From Apostichopus japonicus (lineage: Eukaryota; Echinodermata; Holothuroidea; Aspidochirotida; Stichopodidae), in contig NC_092572.1 in assembly GCF_037975245.1 (NCBI RefSeq), positions 3,695,501 to 3,759,500 on the forward strand: DNA of 64,000 nt, in the 5' to 3' direction. The notes beneath the pieces were generated by a model. It made no database searches and had not been told where the DNA came from. It saw only the letters and a program-made list of their open reading frames with translations. The first letter of the stretch is position 1; each line of letters starts with the position of its first letter. Below are positions 23,862 to 35,999 of this stretch, in pieces. The position numbers and the translations under genes were made by a program.

Positions 23862-25400
23862 TGAATGGAAGCTCCTAGTCCCAGGATATGGTGCGGCAAA
23901 ATTCAATGCTCCCAACATCCATTGCGTAGATACAGTACTGGCATATGTCTGCCACAGATACAATTCGTACCACACAAGTACAGTTACTTCATACAACACA
24001 TCCGTGCAGTTCATGCATTAGAGTCGGGTTTTACCATTAGATGTGTGATTGGTGGTTGTGCGAAAGCCTATATTAAATTTTAATCTAACCTTATTCGTGA
24101 GCGTAGAGTGTTTATAAATGTATCAGAACAGCTTGGAGAATCAGATACTGCTGATGGAGAGGAAGATAAATTGGATAAAAACAGTTGTGATGTTTCAGCC
24201 CCACCAAATGAAACACCATATGATAGGCAAATTTGCATCCAGCATAGTTTAGGAATGATGATGTTAAAATGGCGCGAAATGTATCAAAAGCCAACATTCC
24301 GTCTAAGTGATTTACCGGTAGACGTTGAGTCATTTACGGCAGCAAATCAATCTGATCAGTTCAAGCAGTGCTTATAATTGACAATGTTCCTGGTTTAGAT
24401 TCACTTCTTAGCAGAAGTTATATCTTTCGCTTGTATTTGACAGTATGAAGACTATTCAGTTTTGTAGAGCGGGCATAACATATCTGTCTCTTCAAAGACG
24501 ACTTCGAAATATGTCAATCAATAGCACCCTTGAGGGAAAATCAAAAACGACTTATTTTGTAACATCTGGTTTGATTTCCATTCAAGAATTTGATCAGAGA
24601 TTGAATTTCTTTGGGGTTTATAGGTAATTACAAGGCTGTCAAACATGTACCAGTAAACATGGAATACTGGCAACATAGTCATCAAACAGACAGCCATGCA
24701 GATGTATTGTGTTATGAGAGATTCGCTGTTGATATTGGGTGATATTATCCCAGAGGGTGATAGCCACTGGTAGTTGTTACTTTATCTGGCATCTGTTGTT
24801 GAACTTGTGTTTGCTTCACCTCACAATAAGTCATCAATGTCCTATATACCTTCAGGGTCTCATTCGTGACTTCTTAGAACTTTATTTGGATCTCTTTAAG
24901 GATGAAATAACTCAAAATATGCACTATTTCATCTACTAGTATGCCGATCAAATATCAAATTGTGGGCCTCTTGCATACTGCATTAGCTTGCGGTTTGAAT
25001 CCATGCAAAGTTATTTCAAAACCTTAGCAAGAAAGACCAAAAATATGACAAATCTCTCCTTGACATTGGCACAAAGACATCAGTTTATTCGGTGTTGTAT
25101 ACCACGTCTCCTTGTTTCTCTGTAAGCAGATAATGTAACTTCAACACAAGGAAAGGTTATTGACATCAGTAGTTTGAATTGTATGGTAAAAGAAGCAGTA
25201 TAAGTTGACTAAGGTCTTTGTGAACAAATGGTTTGCAGAGCTTTATCTGTGTCAGTAAATGGTGTTTTGTACAGTAAACAGTCAGTCATGGTGACTGGGC
25301 TTGAGCAGGGCTTTCTCCAGTTTGCCTTTCTCACTGGTTAATTTGTGAAATCAGGGAAAATTGATTTCTTATTAGGTGAGTTTTAAACTGTGTTTTATTC
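23862..25400 (+). pseudogene. Decayed C2H2-finger gene of a multi-copy, transposon-like family
   Basis: Pieces are readable in order but in different frames. First, an N-terminal finger-like part (YFIQHIRAVHALESGF then IRCVIGGCAKAY). Next, an acidic part and SLGMMMLKWREMYQKP at 24108-24377. Then QEFDQRLNFF at about 24590, IIPEGDS at about 24745, FLELYLDLFKDEI at about 24870, and GPLAYCISLRFESMQ with SYFKTLARKTKNM and LSLTLAQRHQF at 24962-25090. I recall this order from a widespread family of uncharacterised C2H2 proteins in aquatic animals that behaves like a transposon; the family name is uncertain. Multiple frameshifts and stops mean it is dead. Confidence 0.55.
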
Positions 25401-25552
25401 AGGCTTAGCTTACCAACATGCTATTAGCTCCTTTTAGGAGTAGTATCTCATTAATCCTCTGCAATTTTTTGTATGCGATGCTACAATTTTTTTGTTAGGG
25501 TACAGTCTAATATATGCGATGACACAAAATTATCTTTTTTTTTGTGTAAAAG

Positions 25553-25745
25553 TAAGTTGGCCTGACGTTTCGATCCTAGAGGATCTTCTCCAAAAGCTAA
25601 AATGGTATATTTGTGTAATCAGTGAATATATAACCCTGAAAAAATTAGCCTTTGAAGAAGATCCTGCTAGGATCGAAACGTCAGGCCAACTTACTTTTAC
25701 ACGTTCTCCTACACAGGCTCTCTAGTGGATAAGCAGTTTGTTGAC
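25553..25745. mobile_element. Palindromic Penelope-like terminus
   Basis: Two opposed copies of one motif: GGCCTGACGTTTCGATCC (about 25559) and GGATCGAAACGTCAGGCC (about 25672), with arms of about 50 bp around a loop of about 40 bp. The right half and its tail (to AGTGGATAAGCAGTTTG) match 13355-13450. Each half holds a short GATCCT...AGGATC hairpin followed by GAAACGTC, resembling a degenerate hammerhead ribozyme core as described for Penelope-like elements. Confidence 0.5.
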
Positions 25746-25759
25746 AGCTTTATTTTGTC

Positions 25760-25985
25760 TTCTTTTTTTTGTCAGAGTTTCAATGACTAAACAGAAGTTT
25801 TACATTTGGCATACTTTCCTGTTTACCACGGGCAGTCTAAAACTGGAGAACAATTTGCCACTGCATTATAACTCTGTGGATCACGGCTTGACGTAACTGA
25901 TACCCTAATTTGTGAAGAGAGTGCTATTATGTTTGCACTTGATTGGCTTTATAACTTTTATTAATGAAGTATTAAGGAAATCCTG
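25760..25985. repeat. Dispersed repeat, copy 1 (partner 52336-52590)
   Basis: Shares with 52336-52590 the strings TACCACxGGCAGTC, ACTCTGTG(G/A)ATCACGG and TTGTGAAGAGAGTGC, in the same order and orientation. Probably part of the same decayed element as 23862-25400. Confidence 0.65.
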
Positions 25986-25989
25986 GCCT

Positions 25990-27277
25990 GTTCTTGTACA
26001 CATTATCAACAATTGTGTTTAGTACATACAGTACATCATCAAAACAGGATTATGGGGTTTCCGGCAATAATTGTTTTATAATAGGAGTAAAAAATAGAGA
26101 AGAAATCATTAGTGTTTTTCAACACAGGCCTAGCACACCTGCCAACTGCATCATTAAACAAAAGGTCTATGATAAGGAGTGGGACGGATGGATAATTCAG
26201 GAAAAATGTCCAGAATCTTCCAGGAAGCCAAATCCTTCTCCAGGAATCAACCATGCCTGTTTTTAATGCATGCATCTGACAAAGCTTGCAACATAATTCC
26301 AGACAGGTTTTGTTATTTGATCACAAACTTATTCTTCTATCCTTGATAGCATAGCACTCACTTAATGAATTATGCAGTAAAAGCATACAAATAAATGATG
26401 TTGAGCATTCAAAGCATGTCCAAGAGTGAAAATCCCATCTTTCTATAATGATGCAGTTAAGAGAAAGTTAAACTTTTTACCAACTTAAGTCACTTCAGAG
26501 ATGACATCATTGCCTTGAAATTAAAATTCATTATTTTTCTAATATTGGAATAAAGCCATGGAAATTGAGAGCTTATGATCATAAAGATATGCCGTTATAA
26601 TTATTTTAGAATTTCAATACATCGACATATTCCATTCAGAAAGCATGTGGTATCCCTTAAGCTATGGCCATTACCCTTTGGTATCCCTAGAGAGAATATA
26701 CCATCGCCGCTTCTAAAGTTTTTTCATGGCGGCCTCTTTCCAACCGAAAAGCAGTGAATAAAGATTGTCCAGAACCTTTTTGACAAAACCTCAGCATATG
26801 TAAGGTGGGCATGTCTTTCAATATGGTAAATCACAGCTATGGTTTATTTAACCATGTTTAAAATGTGTTTAACCATGTTGTTAAATACATAAATGCATAA
26901 TACAAAATACATAATGGGTAAGGCACAAGTCATTTGGGTAATGAAACTTCAAAAATACTATTTTGTTTCTTCAAACATATTTTCTGTCTCATAAATTAAT
27001 ATTATTCACATCTGTAGGGTATTGAAACTCCATTCCCGTTTACTGGGCGAATATGCCCAAAAACCCTAACACTTTGAGAAATGTGTAGGCCTATCTTCCC
27101 AACCCTTCTAGCTATAAACTTGGTTTGAGTTAGGGGGATGTTGTTGATGTTTATTTCCAAAATGTTGGTTCAAACATCGTTTTGATCAAAAAGTGTTAAA
27201 ATTCTACATATTTACCTTTTATTTATTTTACTATCTCGACTTTGAAAAAGGACAACACATTCACAAACGTTCTACAA
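25990..27277. other. Unassigned AT-rich stretch
   Basis: Nothing I can name. Open stretches of up to 90 codons occur on both strands with no supporting splice signals or recognisable motifs. Confidence 0.4.
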
Positions 27278-27869
27278 CAGGGATTCCCTAACTGGGGTGC
27301 ATGAATCCCTCCCAGAGGGTTCGTGAGACGTTTCTGACAGTCAAAACTAGATAACGTTTTCTTGAACTAAAATCTGATATATCATATGATTTAGAAATCT
27401 ACAAAAGCCGTACCTATCGACGAACTCTTTCGCGTTCCATAAGCATATGTTGCTATAGAAGTACCTTACCGTGCATGTGATAAATAACTGAATTATAAAA
27501 CAGACACAGGCCGCATGACTTTGGTGAAGTTTGTGTACGCATGACAGTACGTCGTGAAGATAAAGAGACGAGAAAGTAACTGGAAGGTTGGCCAAAGTAT
27601 TTGTTATTATTTTGAAATTCCAGATGACCTCCATTTTGCCCGACACAAAGCACAGTTAGCATTAATCCATGCTTGAAAATTGTTGTTGAGTGACAACATG
27701 CAGTCGCTAGCCTGTTGTGACATGATAAACCAGTTCAATATTACATTATGAACTTGACCTTTTACGAAGCAGTGTTATGGGTATTATAGTAGGCCTATAA
27801 TAGTGACTCAGATCGTGTCTCGAAAACTTCGGGGTTCGTGGACAACTCTGACAGCCACAGGGAGCCCTA
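27278..27869. mobile_element. Non-autonomous hAT-like element
   Basis: The left end CAGGGATTCCCTAACTGGGG aligns with the element at 51074. Shared interior includes GGTTCGTGAGACGTTTCTGA, TTCGCGTTCCATA and CGTGCATGTGATAAATAACTG. The right end is GGGAGCCCTA. No clear 8-bp duplication was found. It is longer than the second copy, with an extra section around 27520-27760. Confidence 0.6.
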
Positions 27870-28440
27870 TACATAAAAAAACTATGCTGAATAGATCAGG
27901 GCAATAGAGAATTGGACATTTGAATTATCATTGCAATATTGCCAAGAGCCTGTCCAAAAACCGAAAAACAGTTGAAACACTTTTCACTGTTTTTATAAAT
28001 CATATCTCGTATAAATATGACATTTTGTACAGGCTTTCTTACAAAAGTAAAGCAATGAATATCACCATAGCGCCACCAAAATCGTTGTGAAAACGATTCG
28101 CACAATGCAGGTACGGTGCACGTGTAGTGTACATACGTGTATCGAATATATATTGCATATGTGCTGTGCTCATTCTCATGGTAGAAATTTTAGCCTCAAA
28201 TGATAGGAAATATTTTAGATAATACTATTTTATCATAAAATACACCAAAAACAAAATGTTTCGTACTGTTGGTAGTATGCAATCCAACTAAAATAAGCTA
28301 TTTGGGACATAATTTGCATAGCCTATTTGAATACATAATTAGCCAAAAAAGTATTGAAACTCATCAGATATGTGACAATGGTTACCCTTTCTATTGATAT
28401 AAAGTTACTTGCACAACAAATCCGTCTGAATTGATGTAAA
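27870..28440. other. Unassigned stretch before the non-LTR element
   Basis: No gene or repeat recognised. Confidence 0.35.
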
Positions 28441-28442
28441 TT

Positions 28443-31190
28443 CGGCATAGTCTGATGAAATGTATCGGCATAGTCTACAGACCACCTAATGGTTCTTTAG
28501 ATGAGTTTAATGTTAATCTGGAAAATATTTTCAATATCATTTCGAATAAAAACTGTAAAACCTACATAATGGGAGATTATAATATTGATTTAACGAATGC
28601 AATCAAATCAACTACGTTTTTAAATATTCTCTATTCGAACGGATTCATCCCTACAATAACTGTCCCAACTCGTATTAGTAGCATTACTACAAGCCTGATA
28701 GATAACATCATTACAAATGATGACTCTACGATTACTTCCGGGGTTCTCATCACTGATATAAGTGACCATTTTCCGATATTTTTAAAAGTGGTAGGGAAGA
28801 AAATCAGATCTAACAACACCATCTATAGACGTAATTACAATACTAACAACATAAAGCGGTTTACTTCTGAAATAAGGGACACATATTGGGATAATGTTTT
28901 AAACGAAAATGATGTCAATTCTGCTTATAATACCTTTTTTAATTATCTCAGTTCAACTTATAATAATTGTTTTCCTATTCGCCAAATCAACCATAAACAG
29001 CGTCGTAGAAAGAAACACCCATGGATTACGAATGGTATTTTGACTTTCATTAAAAGGAAGCACAAACTTCACAGATGTCAGTTAAAGTCTCCTACAGTTA
29101 TGTACAAGTCTATGTATACAACGTATCGTAATAAGCTTAATCAAGTAATCAGACTTTCGAAAAAGCTCTATTTTGACAATAAATTTAATGAGAGCAGAAA
29201 TAACACAAACCATACATGGCGTACTATTAATGAAATGTTGCACAATAACCGTAAAGAATCATCATATCCTGCTGTTTTCATAGATGGTGACCAAGAAACC
29301 AGTGATGAAAATATCATTGCGAATAACTTCAACAATTTCTATGTAAATCTTGGACCATCGCTTGCTAGTAAAATAAATAACAAAGGTAAATCACATAAAA
29401 CCATCTATAACAATAGTCATTCAATATTCAAATTCCCAGTCACTGAAGAAGAACTAATTAAAATTGCAACTTCCAACTTGAAACCCAATAAAGCAGCAGT
29501 TTATGATGATTTCAAACCTGGTATTATAAAAATGTTATTCCTTTTATTGCTAACCTTTGACCCATATATGTAATTTATCATTTAACACTGGCGTATTCCC
29601 AGATAAACTTAAAACGGCAAAGGTTATACCAATCTATAAAAAGGGAGATTTAAATGTATATGAGAATTATCGACCGATTTCATTGCTTTCCTGTTTTTCT
29701 AAAATCATAGAACGACTTATGTTCAATCGCATATATAATTTTCTTAACCAATATAATATTCTCTGTAAAGAACAGTACGGCTTTCGACCCGAACATTCTA
29801 CTGAACTGGCTTTGGCAGATGCACTTAACAGTTTACATACTAGTCTTAATAATGGCAAAAACTGCATTGGTGTATTCCTCGACCTCTCGAAGGCGTTTGA
29901 CACGATCGATCATACCATCCTTATCAATGAATTATTTTCATACGGCATTAGAGGAACTACTCTCAACTGGCTTGAAAGCTATATTTCGAACAGATAACAG
30001 TATACCTTGTATAAAAACTCTAGATCCGATCTTGCTAAAATTCGTTGCGGCGTTCCACAGGGTTCAGTCTTAGGTCCTTTGTTATTTATTCTATATATTA
30101 ACGATAATTGTCATGTCTCCAAACTAGCCAAAATCATTCTCTTTGCTGATGACACCAGTATTTTCTTCGAGAGCGACGACATAATCACATTATCTTCCAA
30201 CGTGTCAAATGAATTAAATAAATTCTGTAATTGGTTTTCAGCCAACAAATTATCACTAAATGTACAAAAAAGTAATTACATTGTCTTTAATACTCGTAAT
30301 ACACTTATTTGGAATAAAAAATATATGTATGGATGGGAAAATAATTAAGCAAGTTTATACTACTAAATTTTTTGGTGTAAATATTAATTGTTAACTTAGC
30401 TGGCGCAACCATATTTCAACCATTTGCAGTATAATTGCACGGAATGTTGGCATATTATCTAAGTTGAAATATTATCTATCGGAAAACATACTCAGAACAC
30501 TATACCAGACCCTGGTTGTCCCGCATCTCACTTATTGTTCCATTATTTGGTCTGGTACAAACAACACCAACCTTAACAATCTTATAATACTCCAAAAGGC
30601 AGCCATTCGCCACATAACACACTCAGCCCCACGTGAGCACACCAGTCCCCTATTTAAGAAACTCATCTTACTAAAATTGCACGATCTCATTAAAGTTAAG
30701 CTTGCATTATTTGCCTACAAGACATGGAATGGATTACTACCAGCTGCCTTTGACAATTTTTTAACCAGTAACAGAGATGTACATAATCATAACACGAGGC
30801 ATGCTAATCATGCCCACTATAATCTCTAAAATACCACCATTGGAACTTTAAGCCTACAAAACCGTGCAACAAAAACATGGAATCTTCTAATGAACGATTT
30901 AAAGAGTAAAAAGTCAGTCACATCCTTTAAGAAGTGGTTTTGTAAGGAAATAATAGCTAGTTACTGACTAAAACTAAATTATACCTGTATGTAAGTACTA
31001 TATATATATTGAACATTTAATTTGTACTTATATCTATGTATGTATTCTTACACATATATATATTTTGTTTTTTCTTTTCTTTTCTTTCTTCAGGGAGTCT
31101 TCCACATTGTTAAGCTTTTAATCTTTATGGAAGACTTCCCTCCACTTTGTACTTTTGTGGCAAACAAATAAATACGGTAAATACGGTAAA
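28443..31190 (+). mobile_element. 5'-truncated non-LTR retrotransposon (CR1/Jockey group), endonuclease and RT
   Basis: Starts inside the AP-endonuclease domain: GIVYRPPNGS, YIMGDYNIDL (about 28570), SLIDNIITND and ISDHFPIF (about 28760). A basic linker follows, then RT: YENYRPISLLSCFSKI (about 29660), FLDLSKAFDTIDH (about 29870, motif A), GVPQGSVLGPLLF (about 30050, motif B), FADDTSIFF (about 30142, motif C). The post-RT region includes VVPHLTYCSIIWSGT and HNTRHA. Breaks: frameshifts near 29530-29550 and 30320, an in-frame TAA at 29995-29997, and a stop near 30394. The 3' UTR ends in AAATACGGT repeats (31167-31190), like the short-repeat tails of this group. The N-terminal half of the endonuclease and any ORF1 are missing. 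Non-functional. Confidence 0.88.
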
Positions 31191-31674
31191 TTGAGTCCAA
31201 GAAAAATCAATTTCTGCTGATACTAAACTAGGTTACGGAACATGTCCCTGTAACCTAGGTAAAGCAACAGTTTCCCCAAATTGCTGAAGTATCAGATACC
31301 AACCTTGTCTGCCATTACCAATTTACACGTTAACGCTTTTGAACAGGTGTTTAATTGTGCAATAGTTTAGGGGTTATAAGGTGTCACTGAATATTGTGAA
31401 AATGCTCCTTTCATTTGTATGTGTGATATAGTTTAATGAAATTTAGATAAATGATCTTTAAGCTAGCAACAACAAGGGAATTCAAAGAACATCAAGGAAT
31501 ATTTGAAGGTAATTTCTTAAACAGCACAAATAGGTTACATACTTTAATACAATAGTGCAATGAAATGTTGTCAAAGACTTACAAGTGAAAGGTATTCATT
31601 TTAGATCATGTAAGTTTGAATAGTCAACGTACTTCTTAGTTTGGCATGTTTAGTATCACTACATTGATTTAATA
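31191..31674. other. Unassigned stretch
   Basis: Contains a CCTGTAACCTAGG-like short palindrome near 31245; otherwise nothing recognised. Confidence 0.3.
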
Positions 31675-32190
31675 GAGCATCTGAGCTGTGTAATGCTCAT
31701 CTAGTTCTCTGTGAACTGACTCTATTTTTCAGAATAGATCATAGTAAAGTGTGGCAAAATATAATGCAGGTAATTAACCCACCTCTTTAATTCAATTCTT
31801 CAGGTATGCATTCGAAACCCATTATGATGAGGTGGCAAGGACCCTCGTTCAATGTTTTACATGTCTCGGTTTCAGTGACATTCCTGCTGTGAAACCGAGA
31901 CATGCATATGCCATATGTATCGAAAATGTCCAAAACAATATAAGCATGTCGAAAAATAATATGAGAACATGCTTATATTATTTTGGATATTTTGAAACAT
32001 ATGGCGCAAAAGTTTTGACTACAAACTTTTATTCAATTAACACATGCTTTTGAAATATGGGGGCCGAGTTGTTCCTTTGTAGGGCCACAGGTGGGACTGG
32101 GGTTGAAGGCTCCCTGGTTAGAATTGGTAAGGCCCTGAAACTCATAGGGGCTTACTGTGTTGGTTTAATAAAATATATAGAATAGTTTGC
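31675..32190. repeat. Dispersed repeat pair, copy 1 (partner 39135-39605)
   Basis: Same order of strings as 39135-39605: GCATCTGAGCTGT, TTTTTCAGAATAGATCATAGT, CCATTATGATGAGGTGGCA, TTTCAGTGACATTCCTGCTGTGAAAC and GGCTTACTGTGTTGGTTTAA. Copy 1 has a perfect hairpin (31859-31874 with 31890-31904) and a second hairpin at 31910-32006 that copy 2 lacks. Confidence 0.75.
31910..32006. ncRNA. Possible small-RNA precursor hairpin or foldback element
   Basis: The arms 31910-31949 and 31967-32006 pair over about 40 bp with only a few mismatches, separated by a loop of about 17 nt. The partner repeat at 39360-39480 has unrelated sequence at this point. Size and shape suit an animal pre-miRNA, but a foldback transposon relic fits equally well. 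No expression evidence. Confidence 0.3.
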
Positions 32191-33249
32191 ATTTCTAAGA
32201 AAGTTATTACATAGATAAACATATCTTCTGCCCCAATAATACCTATAATATGTAGTCTGCGTTGTAACGGGTATATGTAAAAGGCCATGTAGAACGGTAG
32301 TAACGTAAGAAGAAAAATATTGGCAACAAAAACAGTACTTTATATGCTATCATGACTTTCAAGCAAGCAATTGATGGTATTTATTTGTGAGATCAAGATC
32401 ATGATATTTAAGTCAAATGAAAGATGGATCAACATTATGCTTTGTAAATGAATAACATGTGGATCCGATGCCGAACCTCTGCAGTCCAATCTGCGTGTAT
32501 ATGTGTGTACCACGAGTCTGTGGACATGATATATCCAGGACTACTTGTTGGATTGATATCATACTAGATATATGTGGGTCGTGGGTAGTAGACAATACCT
32601 GTTGTTTTGGTGAATGCAACATGAATATCAATGAGTGTCATGAGTTGTCTTGTAATTGATGTAGATATATGACAGTATGCAGGTATTAATATACAATAGG
32701 GAATGATATTATCACATTAATTATTCATGAGTGGTAGCATTATTATCTAATTGTGTGTTGGATTTATATCATAATTGGTAGATCATCGGTACTGGATGAT
32801 CAATATTGATTCTAGCGCAGGTCCTATATATAGGAATAATGACCATGGCTTGCAGCCATTTCAATTTACAGTATTGTGATATAATTTGTCTCTGAATATG
32901 TATGACATAACTTAAGCCAGACTTTCTATAACATCCAGTTAATTGTAGGTTTAACATTTTGAGCATAACAGGTCAGTATAACCTCCAGTATATGGGAAGT
33001 TTGATATTCCTATATATCAGTTTGATGTTGCAAGAGATGAAAATGACAAAGAAAAATGAAAAGAAACTTCAAGAAATGATGACGTGAACTAATCACCATC
33101 GAAGAAAGTTCATCATTGAAGGGGAAATGATTTCAACAGAATTTAAGAACTCCTTCCCAGCTTTACTTGAAACAAATAAGGCAATTTGCTGTATCTTCTC
33201 TTATAAACCGTTTGGTAGTTTGGTTTTCGTGCCCAGGTTCTTTCCTGGG
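32191..33249. other. Unassigned AT-rich stretch
   Basis: No gene recognised on either strand. Confidence 0.35.
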
Positions 33250-34600
33250 TGACTCTTTCTTAAAAAGTATCTACTCTTATAAACCTGAAATATAGGGAGG
33301 TCATAAGTCATCTGAGGGATTTTGAGTTATTTTTTGAAAACGGTAAGAATACTTCTTTTTTTATATACTGCTTGGATGTTGATTAAGATCTGGGACAATG
33401 ATTCGTGTGCATTGGACAATAATTTGTGTTTGCAAAAGGGAGGTCAAAGGTCATATAAAGGTCATTTGGGGCTTAGGTTCATAAGAGGGATCAAGTGGGT
33501 GATGTTCCAGAATAACTACAATGACAGTTTGCTTTGCTGTTTGTTTAGGGGAATTTTGGATTTGAATTTCCAATCAATAGGAGCATCTTGCTTTGTTTCG
33601 CCAGTGACTATACCGGTAGGTATCATAGCCTACGTAATGCATATTAACACACCAACCTAACGTCTAACCTTGAACTGTGCATTGATGAGTGCGATCAAAG
33701 TAGACGTTAACAAGGGAAACAATGGAATAAGATTTGTAGTTATAGGAAACATTTTCTGTCATAGAAATAGTAACAATAAAATGAAACTCTACGTGTACTG
33801 TATTCTTTGTTCGATTGAAGGTGTTCATTTGAGCATTAGGTTATGACTAAAGCCTTTGATTCCTGAGAATAATTTTGCGGTAGTTTGTTCGTTGAGTTTG
33901 CCGCACTAATGCAGTACTGACATATTGTGCGGTGTAGACCTATCGAGTTGTGCAAGTGATCTTCGCCAAGTGTTGAATTGGTGGGTTTCATAAAAGTAAA
34001 CTAACAATTTGTCTCAGTCGTGATAATAAAACTTTAAGAATAGAAACTTAAAACTTGCTGTATTGAAAATGAATGTTAAAGTAATTACAGCTTTGCAGGG
34101 GAAAACATTTTCTTACAATTCTGTTGAATAATTATTATGCTGGGATGTTGAAATACCGTTTGTTCATTGCTTAAAATGTAGGAGGTGCGACACCATTCAG
34201 TGTTGTCACTCTATAGAATTGCGAATACTCGACCACAATTAAATTGGAGTCGCCTAAGCTCGATCCAACACTAACTGCAAAGTTAAGTGGGTTTAGTGAT
34301 CAATGAATATATTTAGTTGTTTAGTTTGTTACTTCGAAAGATCACATTATAATTGTCGATAATCCTACATGAACGCAATCATTAGTAATAGGATTCTTGA
34401 AGCATATTTATTGCATGTCTGTGTATGTCTGTGTATGTATGTGTGTCTATGTGACGATGCATCTTATATACATAATAACTCGACAAGGAAATTGCAATAA
34501 TTCTGCCACTGGAAGTTGCATTTCTTTCAAACTCTATCTTTGGTTGCTGGTTTCCACAAAGAGCTTGTGATATCATCATTGCCTGATGTGTCCTCTTTAA
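33250..34600. repeat. Large dispersed repeat, copy 1
   Basis: 33440-33690 matches 41600-41850 (TTAGGTTCATAAxAGGGATCAAGTGGGTGATG; ACCATACCGGTAGGTATCATAGCC-like). 33700-34370 matches 46530-47230 (TTGTGCGxTGTAGACCTATCGAGTTG; GTGATAAxAAAACT). 34400-34570 matches 47770-47846 joined to 50150-50330 (GACGATGxATCTT; GCAATAATTCTGCxACTGGAAGTTGC). This copy lacks the hAT insertion and so gives its empty site near 34455-34480. Confidence 0.7.
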
Positions 34601-35370
34601 CATCAGTAAGGACTTGAAGGAGCCACACTTAGACCCCCAGCTTGACCAACAGGTTTAACCAGACCCAGATAAAGCTGGGGTAGGACCTGATAATGTCCAT
34701 GGGGCAGCTGTCCGGGCAGATATAATTACTGATTTGTTTACCTAAATGATGGTCTCACACCATCTTCTAACCCTTCCCATATCCTTGTTAACTTTGAAAG
34801 AGGCAAATTAGTTTTGGCTGTTTTTAGTGTCAAAAAAGAATATGAATGTCATGTCAGACATACATATTGATAGTTCAGAAATGACATTCAACTCAACGAT
34901 TGTCGGCAAGGCAGTAACCTTGATCATTAATATTATCTACAACTTCCTCTCAGATGTTTGTCCAATATAAATAGTAGTACCTTAGCTTCCTTCACTTTTA
35001 TAGGCAATACAGCTACTTAGTTAAGCACCAATATATTCCACGTAGAAGAGTACACTATAGTGCAGGTTGCGTAATGATAACAGTTAGGCAGTATAACTGG
35101 CTTCTTTGGCCTGGAATGAATCTCTACAGAAATCCTCTCCAGTTTAGTTTACTTGATGACATTGTTTATGACAAGAGGATCATTAATTAATGTGACCTAA
35201 TGTTCTAAAGCCTATAAGGCAGCTGGCATGAATGAAAGGTCTTGGCAACCAGGAGTTTACTAAAGATTTCTACACACTTGTTTAACAGTAATACATAGCA
35301 ATATGATACTATAAAACCTTATCAGACACAGAAAACACTTTGGTGTGGGGGGGGGGGGAAGTATGTATTT
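34601..35370. other. Unassigned stretch with a short G tract
   Basis: No gene recognised. A poly-G run lies near 35348. Confidence 0.35.
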
Positions 35371-35379
35371 TGAAGTTAC

Positions 35380-35990
35380 TTTTCGTGACCAAGGGCTCCT
35401 GAGATGATTTGAAGTACAGAAAGAATGCCTTTTTTGCAACTTCAAATTCTCTCTGGAGAGCTCGAGCTTTTCCCTTTCAATCTTGATTATCTCTTCTTGT
35501 TGAGATATGCCTCAATTCGTTGTCAGATTGTGGGGACGTCTCAGGGGGGGGGGCATCTACAGGAGAAAGGTGTGACTGCCTGATTGGTGTCAATTCTGTT
35601 GGTGGTGAATCCTGTGATGACTCACTCATAGCAGTCAAAGGGTCGGTCACTTATGTCCCCAGAGCATTTGACACCATCTCTGGCCTGGGGACCATTGCTG
35701 TAATCAGCTTCTAGCCCTCCACCTAAAATTAAATGATATGAACAATTGTTATCAATGCGTTTTACCATATATCAAGAAAGCCATACAAAGTGTGATGGAT
35801 GTGAGTTGCCAATAAATGCATTAACTTGTTGCATGTTTAGCCCTTTGATATTTGTTGGCCAAAATCTTCAGATCTGACCACTTCTGTTTAATTTCTGAAG
35901 CATTTTTCTCTGAGACTCCTCCTGCAACCCTGATGGAATGTTCTGTTATGTTCTGCCTTTTACCTGTTTGGGTTATTTTTTTTCCAGAAT
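35380..35990 (-). pseudogene. Myb/SANT-like DNA-binding gene remnant
   Basis: On the minus strand, about 35930-35840 reads AGGVSEKNASEIKQKWSDL then KILANKYQRAKHA, typical of the C-terminal helix of Myb/SANT-like (MADF-type) proteins found alone or with Harbinger transposons. A good acceptor (AATTTTAG) lies at about 35720 and opens a Pro/Ser-rich part (SSQDSPPTELTP, SPVDAPPPETSP). An acidic-basic helix follows (EEIIKIEREKLELSREN, about 35480-35430) in a shifted frame. Family members usually carry such a Pro-rich linker and terminal coiled coil. Frameshifts and stops indicate decay. Whether it was a host or transposon gene is open. Confidence 0.5.
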
Positions 35991-35999
35991 AAATTTCCA

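Noticed and set aside
31910-32006. Hairpin as a tRNA gene
   Set aside because: A single long stem without cloverleaf arms or A/B boxes.
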